Source of the DNA: an uncultured Rhodospirillales bacterium
Lineage (GTDB): Bacteria; Pseudomonadota; Alphaproteobacteria; RF32; CAG-239
DNA length: 64,000 nt
Assembly (NCBI GenBank): GCA_902761715.1
Contig: CACWLK010000011.1
Span: 1 to 64,000 of the forward strand
Direction: 5' to 3'
This document shows, piece after piece, positions 32,686 through 42,920 of the stretch (position 1 is its first letter; every line of letters starts with the position of its first letter). The translations under genes and the position numbers were made by a program. The notes under the pieces are model-generated. The model made no database searches, had not been told where the DNA came from, and saw only the letters and a list, made by a program, of their open reading frames with translations.

Positions 32686-33605
32686 GCCAGAAGCATATAC
32701 CTGTAATGCTAAATGAGGTGCTGCAGAGTTTGGCCCCCGCCGACGGCAAGGTATATGTTGACGCAACTTTCGGCAACGGCGGTTATACAAAAGCCATTTT
32801 AGACAGCGCAAATTGTAAAGTTATTGCCATTGACAGAGATCCCAACGTGAAAGAGCGAGCCAAAGAAATTAAAGCGGCTTACGGAGAGCGTTTTGAGTTT
32901 TGTGCCGGTTGTTTCGGCGATATTAACTCTTTGGTAAAGCAACCGGTGGACGGCATTGTATTTGATATAGGCGTATCATCAATGCAATTGGATCAGGCCG
33001 AAAGAGGCTTTTCTTATGCCAAAGAGGCCAATCTTGATATGCGTATGTCTTGCGACGGAGTGTCAGCCTATGATTTGATAAATACCGCTTCGGAAAAAGA
33101 ATTGGCCGATATTATTTATCAATACGGGGAAGAAAGAAAATCGCGCCAAATTGCAAGCAAAATCGTTAACGAGCGCAAAGCTGCTCCGATTAAGACAACC
33201 AAACAACTGGCAGAAATAATTTACCAAGTTATCCATAAAAAACCAGGTCAGCCCGATCCGGCAACCAGAACTTTTCAGGCGTTGAGGATTGCCGTAAACG
33301 ACGAATTGGGCGAGTTAGAACGTGGTCTTTGCAATGGTCTGAGTATTTTGAAAAGCGGCGGCAAAATGGTGGTCGTAACTTTTCACTCCCTTGAAGACCG
33401 CATTGTTAAAAAGTTTTTCAGCGAGAAATCTGGCAAAAAAGTACATGTTTCTCGCTATGCTCCGGAAATTCCGGAAAATCAGAATTGTGAATTAACCAAC
33501 CCTTCAAAGGCTATTCTCCCGACAGAGGAGGAAATTGCCGCCAACTCACGTGCACATTCCGCAAAACTGCGCTATGCGACTAAAACTTCGGAGACAAACA
33601 GATGA
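32682..33605 (+). CDS. rsmH: 16S rRNA (cytosine1402-N4)-methyltransferase RsmH
   Basis: The 307-residue SAM-dependent methyltransferase modifies 16S rRNA in the decoding centre. Motif I is VDATFGNGGYTKAIL (about 26), DIGVSSMQLDQAERGFSY is family-specific, and TFHSLEDRIVKKFF lies near residue 240. The SD AAAGGAGG lies 10 nt upstream of the ATG inside mraZ, consistent with coupled expression. The stop overlaps ftsL by 4 nt. Confidence 0.96.
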   Translation: MSQKHIPVMLNEVLQSLAPADGKVYVDATFGNGGYTKAILDSANCKVIAIDRDPNVKERAKEIKAAYGERFEFCAGCFGDINSLVKQPVDGIVFDIGVSSMQLDQAERGFSYAKEANLDMRMSCDGVSAYDLINTASEKELADIIYQYGEERKSRQIASKIVNERKAAPIKTTKQLAEIIYQVIHKKPGQPDPATRTFQALRIAVNDELGELERGLCNGLSILKSGGKMVVVTFHSLEDRIVKKFFSEKSGKKVHVSRYAPEIPENQNCELTNPSKAILPTEEEIAANSRAHSAKLRYATKTSETNR

Positions 33606-33988
33606 ATAATACCAGATCAGCTACTATTTGCCTATGGTTTACACTTACATTTTTTGCCGCATTTATGGTTTTTGTTATGAAAAACTGTGTTGAGGATTTG
33701 GAAAAAGAGTTAGTGCAAATAAACAGCTCGATTAATGACGATGTCAAATCTATTCATATTTTGAAAGCCGAATGGAGCCATTTAAATAATCCGGAAAGAT
33801 TGAGAAAACTGGCCGCAAAACACATAGCTTTGGAACCGGTAAAACCGGAACAGATTATCAATTATGCTTTGTTGCCGTTTGATTATGAATCTGATGCAAC
33901 CGCACGCAAAATGTTGGCCCGCCAAAACATTAACAATCAGGCTGCGGCAAACAAGGAATTGCGCAAGTTGGCAAAGGTCCAGCAGTAG
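33602..33988 (+). CDS. ftsL: FtsL-like cell division protein
   Basis: The 128-residue bitopic protein has one membrane helix (about 8-27), then a periplasmic coiled coil (VEDLEKELVQINSSINDDVK, LKAEWSHLNNPERLRKLAAK) ending near residue 80, and a short C-terminal tail. The coiled coil plus LNNPERLRKLA is characteristic of FtsL, which scaffolds FtsB, FtsQ and the FtsWI synthase. Location between rsmH and ftsI confirms it despite low conservation. Confidence 0.9.
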   Translation: MNNTRSATICLWFTLTFFAAFMVFVMKNCVEDLEKELVQINSSINDDVKSIHILKAEWSHLNNPERLRKLAAKHIALEPVKPEQIINYALLPFDYESDATARKMLARQNINNQAAANKELRKLAKVQQ

Positions 33989-33996
33989 AGACTGAG

Positions 33997-35730
33997 ATGA
34001 AGTGGTGGTTTAAGAAAAAATACAAGTTTTATATGCCGGGCGAAGAAATCAAAGTCAACCGCTCGTTTTATAATTATAATATAGAAAAAGATCCACTGGG
34101 AAGCTGCAAAGCCCGTATGAGTTGGGCTATATTAGGTGTGGCGGCTGTTTATTTGTGTATTGCAATACGCACTTTTGCCGTATGTTGGAGCGGATACAAT
34201 CCTTCGTCCGATAAAAAGGCTGATGATGATGAGATGCCGCAAATTATGGTGGAAAACCCAATTACCAGAGCTGACATTGTTGATCGCAACGGTGCAATTA
34301 TTGCAACCTCATTGCCGACAGTAAATCTATATGCAAAACCTTTTAAGGTAAAAAACAAGGAAGAAGCTGCGGAAAAATTGAGCGAGCTCATACCTGATAT
34401 GCTTTATGAAGATATTTTGGCAAGGCTTAACAAAAAAACTAAGTTTGTTTATGTAAAAAGAAACTTATCTTTAGCGCAAAAATATCAAATTTATGCTTTG
34501 GGTATTGAAGGTTTGGAGTTTGAAAATGTGGAAAAACGAGTTTATCCGCATAAAAATCTGTTTTCGCATATACTGGGCAAGACCAATATTGACAATGTAG
34601 GTATCTCCGGCATTGAAAAGAACTTGAATGAACGTCTAACGACCTCTGATGTGCCGCTTAAGTTAAGTATTGATGCCGGCGTGCAAGACACAATCAGAAC
34701 CAAATTGTCAGCCGCGATTGAAAAGTTTAATGCTATCGGCGGTACAGCGATTTTGATGGATGTTAATACCGGCGAGGTTTTGGCGATGTTGTCGCTACCT
34801 GATTTTGACCCCAATCTGAATACGGTTCCTGATGAAAGAGAGCAGTTCAATTTTGCTACAAAAGGGTTGTATGAGCCGGGATCAGTGCTAAAAATCTTTA
34901 ATGCAGCAATGGGGTTGGATAGCGGAAAAATAAGCCTGACCGATAAGTTTGATGCCACGAAGCCGCTAAAGTTGAGATATAACGTTATTAAAGATTATCG
35001 CGGAGAAAACCGTTGGTTGGATTTGCAGGAAATTTTAATTCATTCTTCCAATATCGGATCAGCACAAATTGCCCTAAAGGTCGGCAAAAAAACACAACAA
35101 AATTTTCTGCGTAATTTAGGATTTTTTGACACATTAAAAACTTTTGAAGTAACCGAAAAAGCACACCCGAATGTGCCCAGACGTTGGGGAGAAGAAACAA
35201 CGGCAACGGTTGCTTACGGATATGGTATATCGCTTACACCGCTCCATTTGATATCGGCCTTTTCGGCAGTAGTAAACGGTGGTATTTATCATGATCCTAC
35301 TTTGATTAAACACGATGAAACTCCAGAAGGCAGAAGGGTCATGTCAGAAAAAACATCTGAAAAAATGCGCACCCTGCTGAGAGGCGTTGTCGTAAAAGGA
35401 TCGGGCAAAAGAGCAAATGTTGCCGGATATGAAGTGGCTGGCAAGACCGGAACTGCACAAAAACTGGTAAACGGGCGCTATATCGACAAGAAAGTTATGA
35501 CTTCGTTTATGGCAACTTTTCCCGTATCTGACCCTAAATATGCGTTATTCCTGATGATGGACGAACCTAAAGCAAGCAAAGAAACTTTTGGGTTTGCAAC
35601 TTCGGGCTGGAATACGGTACCGACAGCCGGAGAGATTATTACGGCAATTGCACCGCAACTGAATGTTAAGGCAAACTATGACATTGATGACAAGCGGGCA
35701 AAAATGATTGAGGCCGCGTACAGCCGCTAG
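33997..35730 (+). CDS. ftsI: septal peptidoglycan transpeptidase FtsI (PBP3)
   Basis: The 577-residue class B penicillin-binding protein has one membrane helix (about 41-62), a dimerisation/pedestal domain, and a transpeptidase domain with the catalytic SVLK (EPGSVLKIF, where most FtsI have SxxK as STFK), SSN (HSSNIGS) and KTGT (VAGKTGTAQ). It crosslinks septal murein. The N-terminal cytoplasmic part is about 40 residues. The stop codon overlaps the converging metalloprotease-like gene by 4 nt, so the dcw cluster ends here instead of continuing to murE. Confidence 0.95.
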   Translation: MKWWFKKKYKFYMPGEEIKVNRSFYNYNIEKDPLGSCKARMSWAILGVAAVYLCIAIRTFAVCWSGYNPSSDKKADDDEMPQIMVENPITRADIVDRNGAIIATSLPTVNLYAKPFKVKNKEEAAEKLSELIPDMLYEDILARLNKKTKFVYVKRNLSLAQKYQIYALGIEGLEFENVEKRVYPHKNLFSHILGKTNIDNVGISGIEKNLNERLTTSDVPLKLSIDAGVQDTIRTKLSAAIEKFNAIGGTAILMDVNTGEVLAMLSLPDFDPNLNTVPDEREQFNFATKGLYEPGSVLKIFNAAMGLDSGKISLTDKFDATKPLKLRYNVIKDYRGENRWLDLQEILIHSSNIGSAQIALKVGKKTQQNFLRNLGFFDTLKTFEVTEKAHPNVPRRWGEETTATVAYGYGISLTPLHLISAFSAVVNGGIYHDPTLIKHDETPEGRRVMSEKTSEKMRTLLRGVVVKGSGKRANVAGYEVAGKTGTAQKLVNGRYIDKKVMTSFMATFPVSDPKYALFLMMDEPKASKETFGFATSGWNTVPTAGEIITAIAPQLNVKANYDIDDKRAKMIEAAYSR

Positions 35731-36401
35731 TGTTTTCGGCACAGGTTTTCTTCATAACTATAGTTTTTGAAATTATCCAAGCGATTTTGTTCTATTTGCA
35801 AACTTATTTGAAAACGCTCAATTATAGGTCTGATGGCTTCTGAATATATTTTGGTCATCTCGTCCGTAACCGCTTTGGAATCTTCATGAGGCAATATTTG
35901 GCGAGCTTTTAGAACCGATGCTTGTTTGATAAACTCTTTCTTTAATGTAGGCAAATAAAAATCTAAAACTTCCAAATTTATTTGTTGGTGCTGTTGCTCG
36001 TGGCGCAAAACAACATTGTATAAGCATGTATCAGGTTTTAGGTCTTTACTGATATAGATAACCGGATTGCGATAACCGAATACTATGTCAATGCTCTCGG
36101 CAACAGCGCATTCGTAGTCTTTTCGGGGATAAAATTGAGTACGCAATTTTACCTGCCAAAAAACACTTATGTCTGCAAGTCCGGCAGCAAACATATTGAT
36201 CTCTCTGAGCTTGTTACGGGAGGCTATGGCACTTAATTGCAGAGTATTATGAGTGTTGTCGTACTTAAGTTTGCCATATGTGCCGCGCAAACGCACGACA
36301 GGGGGTTTGGAAAAATAGGCACAATCATTTGCGGCAAATGTATTATGGCTTAAAATAAATGCAAAAGTGCAAAATATTGATGTTAAATATGTTTTTTTCA
36401 T
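35727..36401 (-). CDS. secreted HExxH metalloprotease-like protein, unknown family
   Basis: The 224-residue protein has a signal peptide (MKKTYLTSIFCTFAFILSHN to about FAAND). The striking motif is VVLRHEQQHQQIN (HEQQH, about 140), which matches the HExxH zinc-protease consensus on a helix. LEVLDFYLP follows, with candidate Glu ligands about 5 and 25 residues later. Two long helices end the protein. I know no family that matches beyond the motif. I start at the ATG at 36401 because the signal peptide begins there. It converges on ftsI. Confidence 0.6.
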   Translation of the reverse strand: MKKTYLTSIFCTFAFILSHNTFAANDCAYFSKPPVVRLRGTYGKLKYDNTHNTLQLSAIASRNKLREINMFAAGLADISVFWQVKLRTQFYPRKDYECAVAESIDIVFGYRNPVIYISKDLKPDTCLYNVVLRHEQQHQQINLEVLDFYLPTLKKEFIKQASVLKARQILPHEDSKAVTDEMTKIYSEAIRPIIERFQISLQIEQNRLDNFKNYSYEENLCRKH

Positions 36402-36451
36402 GTAAAATAATATATATTTGTATTTGTTAAAATTAAGTTTAGAGCCAAAAA

Positions 36452-37012
36452 ATGAAAAAAGCAATTTGGGGATTAGTACTTTGGGCAACAGCAGTTGCTA
36501 CGGTTGCCTGGGCGCAGGAAAAATATGTGCGTAAGCCGGTGTTGCCCAATTTTTTTATGCCGGAGCAAGAGCTGTCCGGTTGGAAAAAGCAAGAGCCGAA
36601 AAAAGTAGTTGTTCCGGTGCAAAATATTCCGTCTCCCAATATGCAAAATGCAAGACAACCGGCAAAAATTTCCAACAACTCACTTAAAAAACCCGAGAAA
36701 ATTTCCGATAATTTGCCTAAAGATACCGGCGAGCCGGGAGTGATTGGACAACCCGGGTTTAGAAATTTAAAAATGAGAGCGGAGCAACCTGATTTGGTAC
36801 CGGTATCCGTGCCTGCCCCCCCGAAAAAAGAATATACTCCGGAAGACGGACTAGGCGAAGGACTTATTAACGACCCTATATATCGACAGAGAATGGATGT
36901 ATATGAGCAGGATTTACTTAAGATTTCCAAAACCGGTAAAATGCCACAAAATAATCAGTTAAAATCAGATTTAGATGCAATGAACAGCAATTTATCATTT
37001 AGTGTTGAATAA
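36452..37012 (+). CDS. secreted proline-rich protein, unknown
   Basis: The 186-residue protein has a signal peptide (cleavage after AWAQ near residue 22) and a low-complexity Pro/Lys/Asn-rich region (about 50-120) that is likely disordered. A more structured C-terminus follows with INDPIYRQRMDVYEQDLLKISKTG and LKSDLDAMNSNL. It is preceded by an AT-rich leader shared divergently with the HEQQH protein gene, with a 50-nt gap, so the two may be coregulated. Function unknown; perhaps a cell-envelope linker. Confidence 0.65.
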   Translation: MKKAIWGLVLWATAVATVAWAQEKYVRKPVLPNFFMPEQELSGWKKQEPKKVVVPVQNIPSPNMQNARQPAKISNNSLKKPEKISDNLPKDTGEPGVIGQPGFRNLKMRAEQPDLVPVSVPAPPKKEYTPEDGLGEGLINDPIYRQRMDVYEQDLLKISKTGKMPQNNQLKSDLDAMNSNLSFSVE

Positions 37013-37042
37013 AAAAAATCCCTCCATAACGGAGGGATTTTT
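37011..37042 (+). terminator. bidirectional terminator between proline-rich protein and mreB
   Basis: AAAATCCCTCC and GGAGGGATTTTT around ATAAC. It has T runs on both strands and so ends both converging genes. Confidence 0.9.
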
Positions 37043-37061
37043 GATTTGGTAACCAATTGTA

Positions 37062-38126
<1,065 letters not shown>

Positions 38127-38173
38127 TTAATTAAATTTAGTTATTTTTTATAACATTACATCAATTAGTGCAA

Positions 38174-39100
38174 TCATTTATATATTTTTTTCACATCATT
38201 TATAAAATCTTTTTGTCCGATATAGCATGATGATAGGGTTATATCGGCATTGAATTTGTTGCGAAACCAGGTCAACTGGCGTTTGGCGTATTGGCGAGTG
38301 TGTAACTGAGAAAGCTCGATAGCTTCATCCAAAGAAATTACGTTTTTGATAAACGAAATCAGTTCAGGCACTCCCTTGGCACGCATTGAAGGCAAATCTG
38401 GAGAAAGGTTGAGTTCCATGAGCTTTTTTACTTCCTCAACGGCTCCGGCAGACAACATTTGTTCGAAACGGACATCGCAACGTTGATCCAAATCAGCCTT
38501 AGGGGGTAAAATGTTAATGGAAAAAAAATCTGCTTCGGGCAATTTTTGAACCATCGGCTGTTTATACCAATCGGCAATTGAATGCCCGGATGAAAGAAAA
38601 ATCTCATAAGCACGACGAACACGGGTGGTGTCATTGGGGTTCACGAGTGAGGCTCCGGCTGAATCTGCTGACAGGAGATGCTCATAAAGACTTTGAATGC
38701 CGTGTTTTTCAATAAATGTTGAAACTTGCTCACGAATTTCGGGCTTAACTTCGGGAATCGGGGTGGTACCTTTGACCAGATTTTCAAGATACAGACCGCT
38801 CCCGCCGACAACAATAGGAGTTTTGCGAGATTGCCAAACTTCTTTTACGGCAACGACGGCGTCATTGAGCCAATTAAAGACATTACCGTTAACACTCGGT
38901 TCAAGGTATTCATAAAGTTTGTGTTCTGCTCGAGCTTTATCTGCCGCAGAAGGGGCTGCAGAAATTATCGGTATGCCTTTATAAACCTGACTGGCATCGG
39001 CATTGATGATAACGCCGTCAAACTCTGTTGCCAAGTCAAGAGCTAAGCCGGATTTCCCGGAAGCAGTCGGTCCGCCTATGATGATTACATTTTTCGGCAA
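38174..39100 (-). CDS. miaA: tRNA dimethylallyltransferase MiaA
   Basis: The 308-residue protein isopentenylates A37 of tRNAs that read UNN codons. P-loop GGPTASGKSGLALDLA (about 8), DASQVYKG, VVGGSGLYLENLV and the C-terminal LHTRQYAKRQLTWFRNK are canonical. It begins 16 nt inside the 3' end of ddl and is translated from the same transcript. Confidence 0.96.
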   Translation of the reverse strand: MPKNVIIIGGPTASGKSGLALDLATEFDGVIINADASQVYKGIPIISAAPSAADKARAEHKLYEYLEPSVNGNVFNWLNDAVVAVKEVWQSRKTPIVVGGSGLYLENLVKGTTPIPEVKPEIREQVSTFIEKHGIQSLYEHLLSADSAGASLVNPNDTTRVRRAYEIFLSSGHSIADWYKQPMVQKLPEADFFSINILPPKADLDQRCDVRFEQMLSAGAVEEVKKLMELNLSPDLPSMRAKGVPELISFIKNVISLDEAIELSQLHTRQYAKRQLTWFRNKFNADITLSSCYIGQKDFINDVKKIYK

Positions 39101-39990
39101 GATGCCTCCTCAACCAAAATTCGGCACAATTTTGAGTAGCTGCCGCCACAATATTTGTATTGTTCGGGAACCAATGACAAAGGTGTCATACCGGGGGCGG
39201 TGTTAATCTCGAGCAAGACAACTCCGTCTTTTTCGTTATAGCGAAAATCGCAGCGAGAAACCGTTTTGCAGCCAAGAGCCTGATGAAGTTTTTCGGCATT
39301 GCGCATTGCTGTATCAAAAGCCGACTGCGGGATTTGTGCCGGAATAATGTGGTCGGTGGCACCATCGGTATATTTGGCATGATAATCATAAAAACCTTCG
39401 CGAGGACGCATTTCGGTAACGGTTAATGCACTGCCCTGCAGAACCGAAACGGTCAGTTCCTGTCCTTCAATATATTTTTCAATCAAAATTTCGGCATCAT
39501 CGTCAAATTTTACCTCTGTTAAGTCAGCAGAACTGCGAATGATATGCACACCTACGCTGGAGCCGTCGCAAACGGGCTTTATTACGTAAGGTATGGCAAT
39601 TTGAGTCCCGGCTTGAGCAAAATGTTTATATGTTGTTTTTTCACCGGAAGGGGTTTTAATACCAATGGAATCACATATCAGTTTGGTAATTTGCTTATCC
39701 ATGCCGACGGCAGAAGCCTTGAGCCCGGAATGTGTGTAGGGAATTTGCAACATATCAAGCACACCTTGAATTTCTCCGTCTTCTCCCCAGTTGCCGTGCA
39801 AGGCGTTGAATACAACGTCAGGTTTGAACTCGTCTAACACATTCAAAAACTTGCGAATATCACGCAAATCATGCTCCATAATATCGTAGCCCTCGGTGCG
39901 TAAAGCATCGGCAATACCGTGACCGCTGACCAAACTAACCTCTCGTTCGGCAGAAAAACCGCCTTCGACGACTAAAACTTTCTTTGACAT
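39085..39990 (-). CDS. ddl: D-alanine--D-alanine ligase
   Basis: The 301-residue ATP-grasp ligase makes the D-Ala-D-Ala dipeptide for the murein stem. Features are GFSAEREVSLVSGHGI (N-terminal substrate region), NALHGNWGEDGEIQGVLDML, VIKPVCDGSSVGVHII (ATP loop) and LLEINTAPGMTPLSLVPEQ. The start ATG at 39990 has AAGGAT upstream; a longer reading upstream is noncoding. In many alphaproteobacteria ddl lies in the dcw cluster; here it is detached and paired with miaA. Confidence 0.95.
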   Translation of the reverse strand: MSKKVLVVEGGFSAEREVSLVSGHGIADALRTEGYDIMEHDLRDIRKFLNVLDEFKPDVVFNALHGNWGEDGEIQGVLDMLQIPYTHSGLKASAVGMDKQITKLICDSIGIKTPSGEKTTYKHFAQAGTQIAIPYVIKPVCDGSSVGVHIIRSSADLTEVKFDDDAEILIEKYIEGQELTVSVLQGSALTVTEMRPREGFYDYHAKYTDGATDHIIPAQIPQSAFDTAMRNAEKLHQALGCKTVSRCDFRYNEKDGVVLLEINTAPGMTPLSLVPEQYKYCGGSYSKLCRILVEEASCRKM

Positions 39991-40051
39991 TTCTGCAAAA
40001 TCCTTATAAATAAAATGTACTTGAGTGCAATTTAACAAACTTTTTTTGATA

Positions 40052-40846
40052 ATGAAAGACATTTTAATAAAAAAAGCCCTGTTGGCGATAATAATAACTG
40101 CTTTTGGGACAACAAACGCCGCAGCAATTTCGGTAAAACACCATTTTGATGCGGTTATCGGAATATTTAATGCGGGGGAAGCAGATTTTACGTATGATGT
40201 GGACAACGAAAAGTATGCCGTAAACTCAAAACTTTATACCAAAGGGGTGTTTGACAGTCTTTACCCGTTTGAGGCAAAATATTCGACTTCGGGACGAATT
40301 GAAAAAGAACAAATGAAAACCGAGCATTACAGCTATGAATCCCAATCACGTTTTAATACTCGTACAAAAAAAGTTTTATATAGTGCCGAAGGTTTACCGC
40401 TTAAATCTATATCAAGCAAAAACGGGAAAAAACGAGAAAAACAAATAAAAATTAAGGACGATGTGGACAATACTACGGATTTGCAATCAGTAATGGCGGC
40501 ATTGGCAAGACAATATTTACAGGTAGGAAGTTGCAAAGCCGTAAGAAAGGTTTTTGACGGGAAACGCCGTTATAATGTATTATTTGAAGATTTAGGGCAA
40601 GATTGGTTAGACAAGGACGAGCGCTCGCCTTATTTCGGTAAAGCGTTAAAATGTTCAATGTCTATAGATCGTTTGAAAGAAGAAGGCGATGATATGCTTT
40701 GGAAAATGACATCAGATAGTCCGGTGTATTTTTGGATTATGCAAGATGAAAAAAGCAGTGTGCCTTTTATTGCAAGAGTTAAGGTCGGAGAAACCCCTTT
40801 GGGAGAAATGACCGTTTATACAAACAAAATTGAGGTAAATAAGTAA
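40052..40846 (+). CDS. DUF3108 family secreted protein
   Basis: The 264-residue protein has a signal peptide (to about TNAAAI, residue 27) followed by a beta-rich domain with FNAGEADFTYDVDNEKYAV, DSLYPFEAKYSTSG and DLQSVMAALARQYL. The Y.v..S...T.G.....p....Y.S.G pattern and the TDLQSVMAAL stretch fit DUF3108, an uncharacterised periplasmic or outer-membrane-linked beta barrel-like family. The ATG at 40052 is chosen because it begins the signal peptide; an upstream GTG at 40025 is unlikely. Its stop overlaps the trhP start. Confidence 0.7.
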   Translation: MKDILIKKALLAIIITAFGTTNAAAISVKHHFDAVIGIFNAGEADFTYDVDNEKYAVNSKLYTKGVFDSLYPFEAKYSTSGRIEKEQMKTEHYSYESQSRFNTRTKKVLYSAEGLPLKSISSKNGKKREKQIKIKDDVDNTTDLQSVMAALARQYLQVGSCKAVRKVFDGKRRYNVLFEDLGQDWLDKDERSPYFGKALKCSMSIDRLKEEGDDMLWKMTSDSPVYFWIMQDEKSSVPFIARVKVGETPLGEMTVYTNKIEVNK

Positions 40847-42267
40847 TGAAGTCAGAATTGTTATTGCCGGCAGGATCTTTAGTAAAATTAAAAACCGCAA
40901 TTCTTTACGGTGCAGATGCAGTCTATGCCGGTACACCGGATATGAGCCTGCGCACACAGTCAAAGTTTTCTATGGAAGACATCAAGGAAGGCATTGATTT
41001 TGTTCATTCTAAAGGCAAAAAGATTTATTTGACGCTTAATCTATATACGCATAACAAAGATATTGCCAAATTGCCGCATTTTGTTGAAACTTTGCGTGAA
41101 CTTAAGCCGGATGGTGTATTGATTGCCGACCCCGGAGTTTTTTTGTATTTAAAAGAAAATGCGCCTGAATTAAAACGTTTTGTTTCTACTCAAGCCAACA
41201 TTTGCTCGTATCAAACCGTAAAATTCTGGCAAGATTTGGGAGCTGATTTGTGTGTGCTGGGGCGTGAGGTTTCGTATGACGAAATGGCCGAAATTCGTAA
41301 ACATTGTCCGGATATAAAGCTTGAAACTTTTATCCACGGGGCAATGTGTATGTCCTACTCCGGAAGGTGTTTAATCTCAAACTTTTTAGCTGACCGCAGT
41401 GCTAATCAGGGCAAGTGTGCACATTGTTGCCGTTGGCATTATAAACTGCATTTGCGCCTGAAAGACGGCACTATTAAGGACATTGAAATCAACGAAAATA
41501 ATAAGGATATGTTTGAATATCTGGTCAAAGAAGAGTTCAGACCGGGTGAGTTGTATGAGATTGTTGAGGACGAGCATGGTGCTTATATTATGAACTCAAA
41601 AGACTTGTGCATGATGCCACGTCTGGACAAGATTTTGGAACTCGGACTGCATTCTCTAAAGATTGAAGGACGTAACAAAACCGAATATTATGCGGCAATT
41701 ACCGCCAGAGCATATCGTCAGGCAATTGATGATTATATACGCAACCCTAAAGAGTGGAACAGCGAAAAATATATGAATGAGCTGAACACTTTGCAAAATA
41801 GAGGGTATTGTCTTGGTTTTTATGACGGGCATTTAACCAACATCAGTCAAAATTATGAATATACGCGCACCCTCGGAGACTGGCTGTTTGCAGGATCGAT
41901 TGTTGAATGGGACGGCGATGATGCAATTTTTGAAATTCGTAATTTTATCAATGCCGATGAGGAATTTGAATTTTTGGTACCTGACAGTTTGGATGTGATA
42001 AAACTTAAACTGACGGAATTTGAAGATGCCGTGAGCGGTGAAATTACGCCACGAGTTTCTGCCGGACAAGAAAAGAAAATACGTATTCGACCGACTGCGT
42101 GGAATATGCCGATTGAAGAAATAAAAGCCAAACTTCCGCAATATACAGTGGCACGCAAGTTTATGCCTCTAGGCGGCGAAAACGGAGAAATGCTGAATCG
42201 TAAAAAAGAAGAATTTGAAATTATTTGCAAAAACGCTATTCAAACTGCAAAGCAACAAAATTCTTAG
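40846..42267 (+). CDS. trhP: U32 family protein TrhP (tRNA uridine-34 hydroxylation)
   Basis: The 473-residue peptidase U32 family protein is YegQ/TrhP-like. Motifs are LLPAGSLVKLKTAILYGADAV, ETFIHGAMCMSYSGRCLISN with the U32 signature, and four Cys residues including GKCAHCCRWHY, which form an Fe-S site in this family. TrhP acts in prephenate-dependent 5-hydroxyuridine formation at tRNA position 34. It overlaps the preceding DUF3108 stop by 1 nt (TAATG). The 3' end overlaps the converging pilin gene by 32 nt. Confidence 0.88.
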   Translation: MKSELLLPAGSLVKLKTAILYGADAVYAGTPDMSLRTQSKFSMEDIKEGIDFVHSKGKKIYLTLNLYTHNKDIAKLPHFVETLRELKPDGVLIADPGVFLYLKENAPELKRFVSTQANICSYQTVKFWQDLGADLCVLGREVSYDEMAEIRKHCPDIKLETFIHGAMCMSYSGRCLISNFLADRSANQGKCAHCCRWHYKLHLRLKDGTIKDIEINENNKDMFEYLVKEEFRPGELYEIVEDEHGAYIMNSKDLCMMPRLDKILELGLHSLKIEGRNKTEYYAAITARAYRQAIDDYIRNPKEWNSEKYMNELNTLQNRGYCLGFYDGHLTNISQNYEYTRTLGDWLFAGSIVEWDGDDAIFEIRNFINADEEFEFLVPDSLDVIKLKLTEFEDAVSGEITPRVSAGQEKKIRIRPTAWNMPIEEIKAKLPQYTVARKFMPLGGENGEMLNRKKEEFEIICKNAIQTAKQQNS

Positions 42268-42841
42268 GTCCGGAACAAGCCGCAGTAGCTGTTGCCATTG
42301 ATACTGATAAATTGTTGTCCATAATACTGCCTATTACGGAATAGCCAGATGCTGTAATACCGACAACATTATTGGTTCCGGCGGCAATGCGTACCAACCC
42401 TGAACCGGAAGCACCTCCCCAGTCAGCTGTTACCATGGCTACACATGCATCTTGAGGGAGATCGGCAAACGTAATCCAAAAGGTATCTGCGGTGCGTTTA
42501 TAAAAGCCGGTTTTAACATACACCATACCGTTATATACGTTTTTGATTTTGCCATTAGAGGCACCGGAAGCATTTCTATCAAGCATTTGTTCGTCAACAA
42601 TCCCAAAATTAACAACAACGGGAGTGTCGATACCACTATAATTTTGACTGTTGCCATATAGTGTACGAATGCCGGAGGCCAGCATCGCCATTTGGTCAAG
42701 CATTTTGTTCTTTTTGAATTTTGTCATAGCACTGGTATAGCCGGCAATGCCCCCGACGGACAAAACCCCGATTACGGCCAAAACGCCGAGCATTTCAACC
42801 ATAGAACGTCCTGATTGTAATGTTTTATATTTTGTTAGCAT
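42236..42841 (-). CDS. type IV pilin-like protein
   Basis: The 201-residue prepilin-like protein has the leader ending in Gly at QSG, followed by RSMVEMLGVLAVIGVLSVGG. Glu at +5 after the cleavage site is the invariant pilin residue, so a type IV prepilin peptidase (PilD-type) should process it. The C-terminal domain is beta-rich with three Cys residues (DACVAM, TAACSGPK), one pair of which may form the D-loop disulphide. The gene stands alone, converging with and overlapping trhP by 32 nt. It may be a minor pilin or a secretion pseudopilin. Confidence 0.8.
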   Translation of the reverse strand: MLTKYKTLQSGRSMVEMLGVLAVIGVLSVGGIAGYTSAMTKFKKNKMLDQMAMLASGIRTLYGNSQNYSGIDTPVVVNFGIVDEQMLDRNASGASNGKIKNVYNGMVYVKTGFYKRTADTFWITFADLPQDACVAMVTADWGGASGSGLVRIAAGTNNVVGITASGYSVIGSIMDNNLSVSMATATAACSGPKNFVALQFE

Positions 42842-42920
42842 AATACCTCCGACAACAAATTAACTCATATGTCTTAAGTATTGGTTTACAAATTCACTTT
42901 TGTTTATGGAGTTGCTCGTT

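Noticed and set aside
39991-40206. N-terminal extension of ddl
   Set aside because: The extension has no ATP-grasp homology and passes antisense through the DUF3108 gene start; AAGGAT precedes the ATG at 39990.
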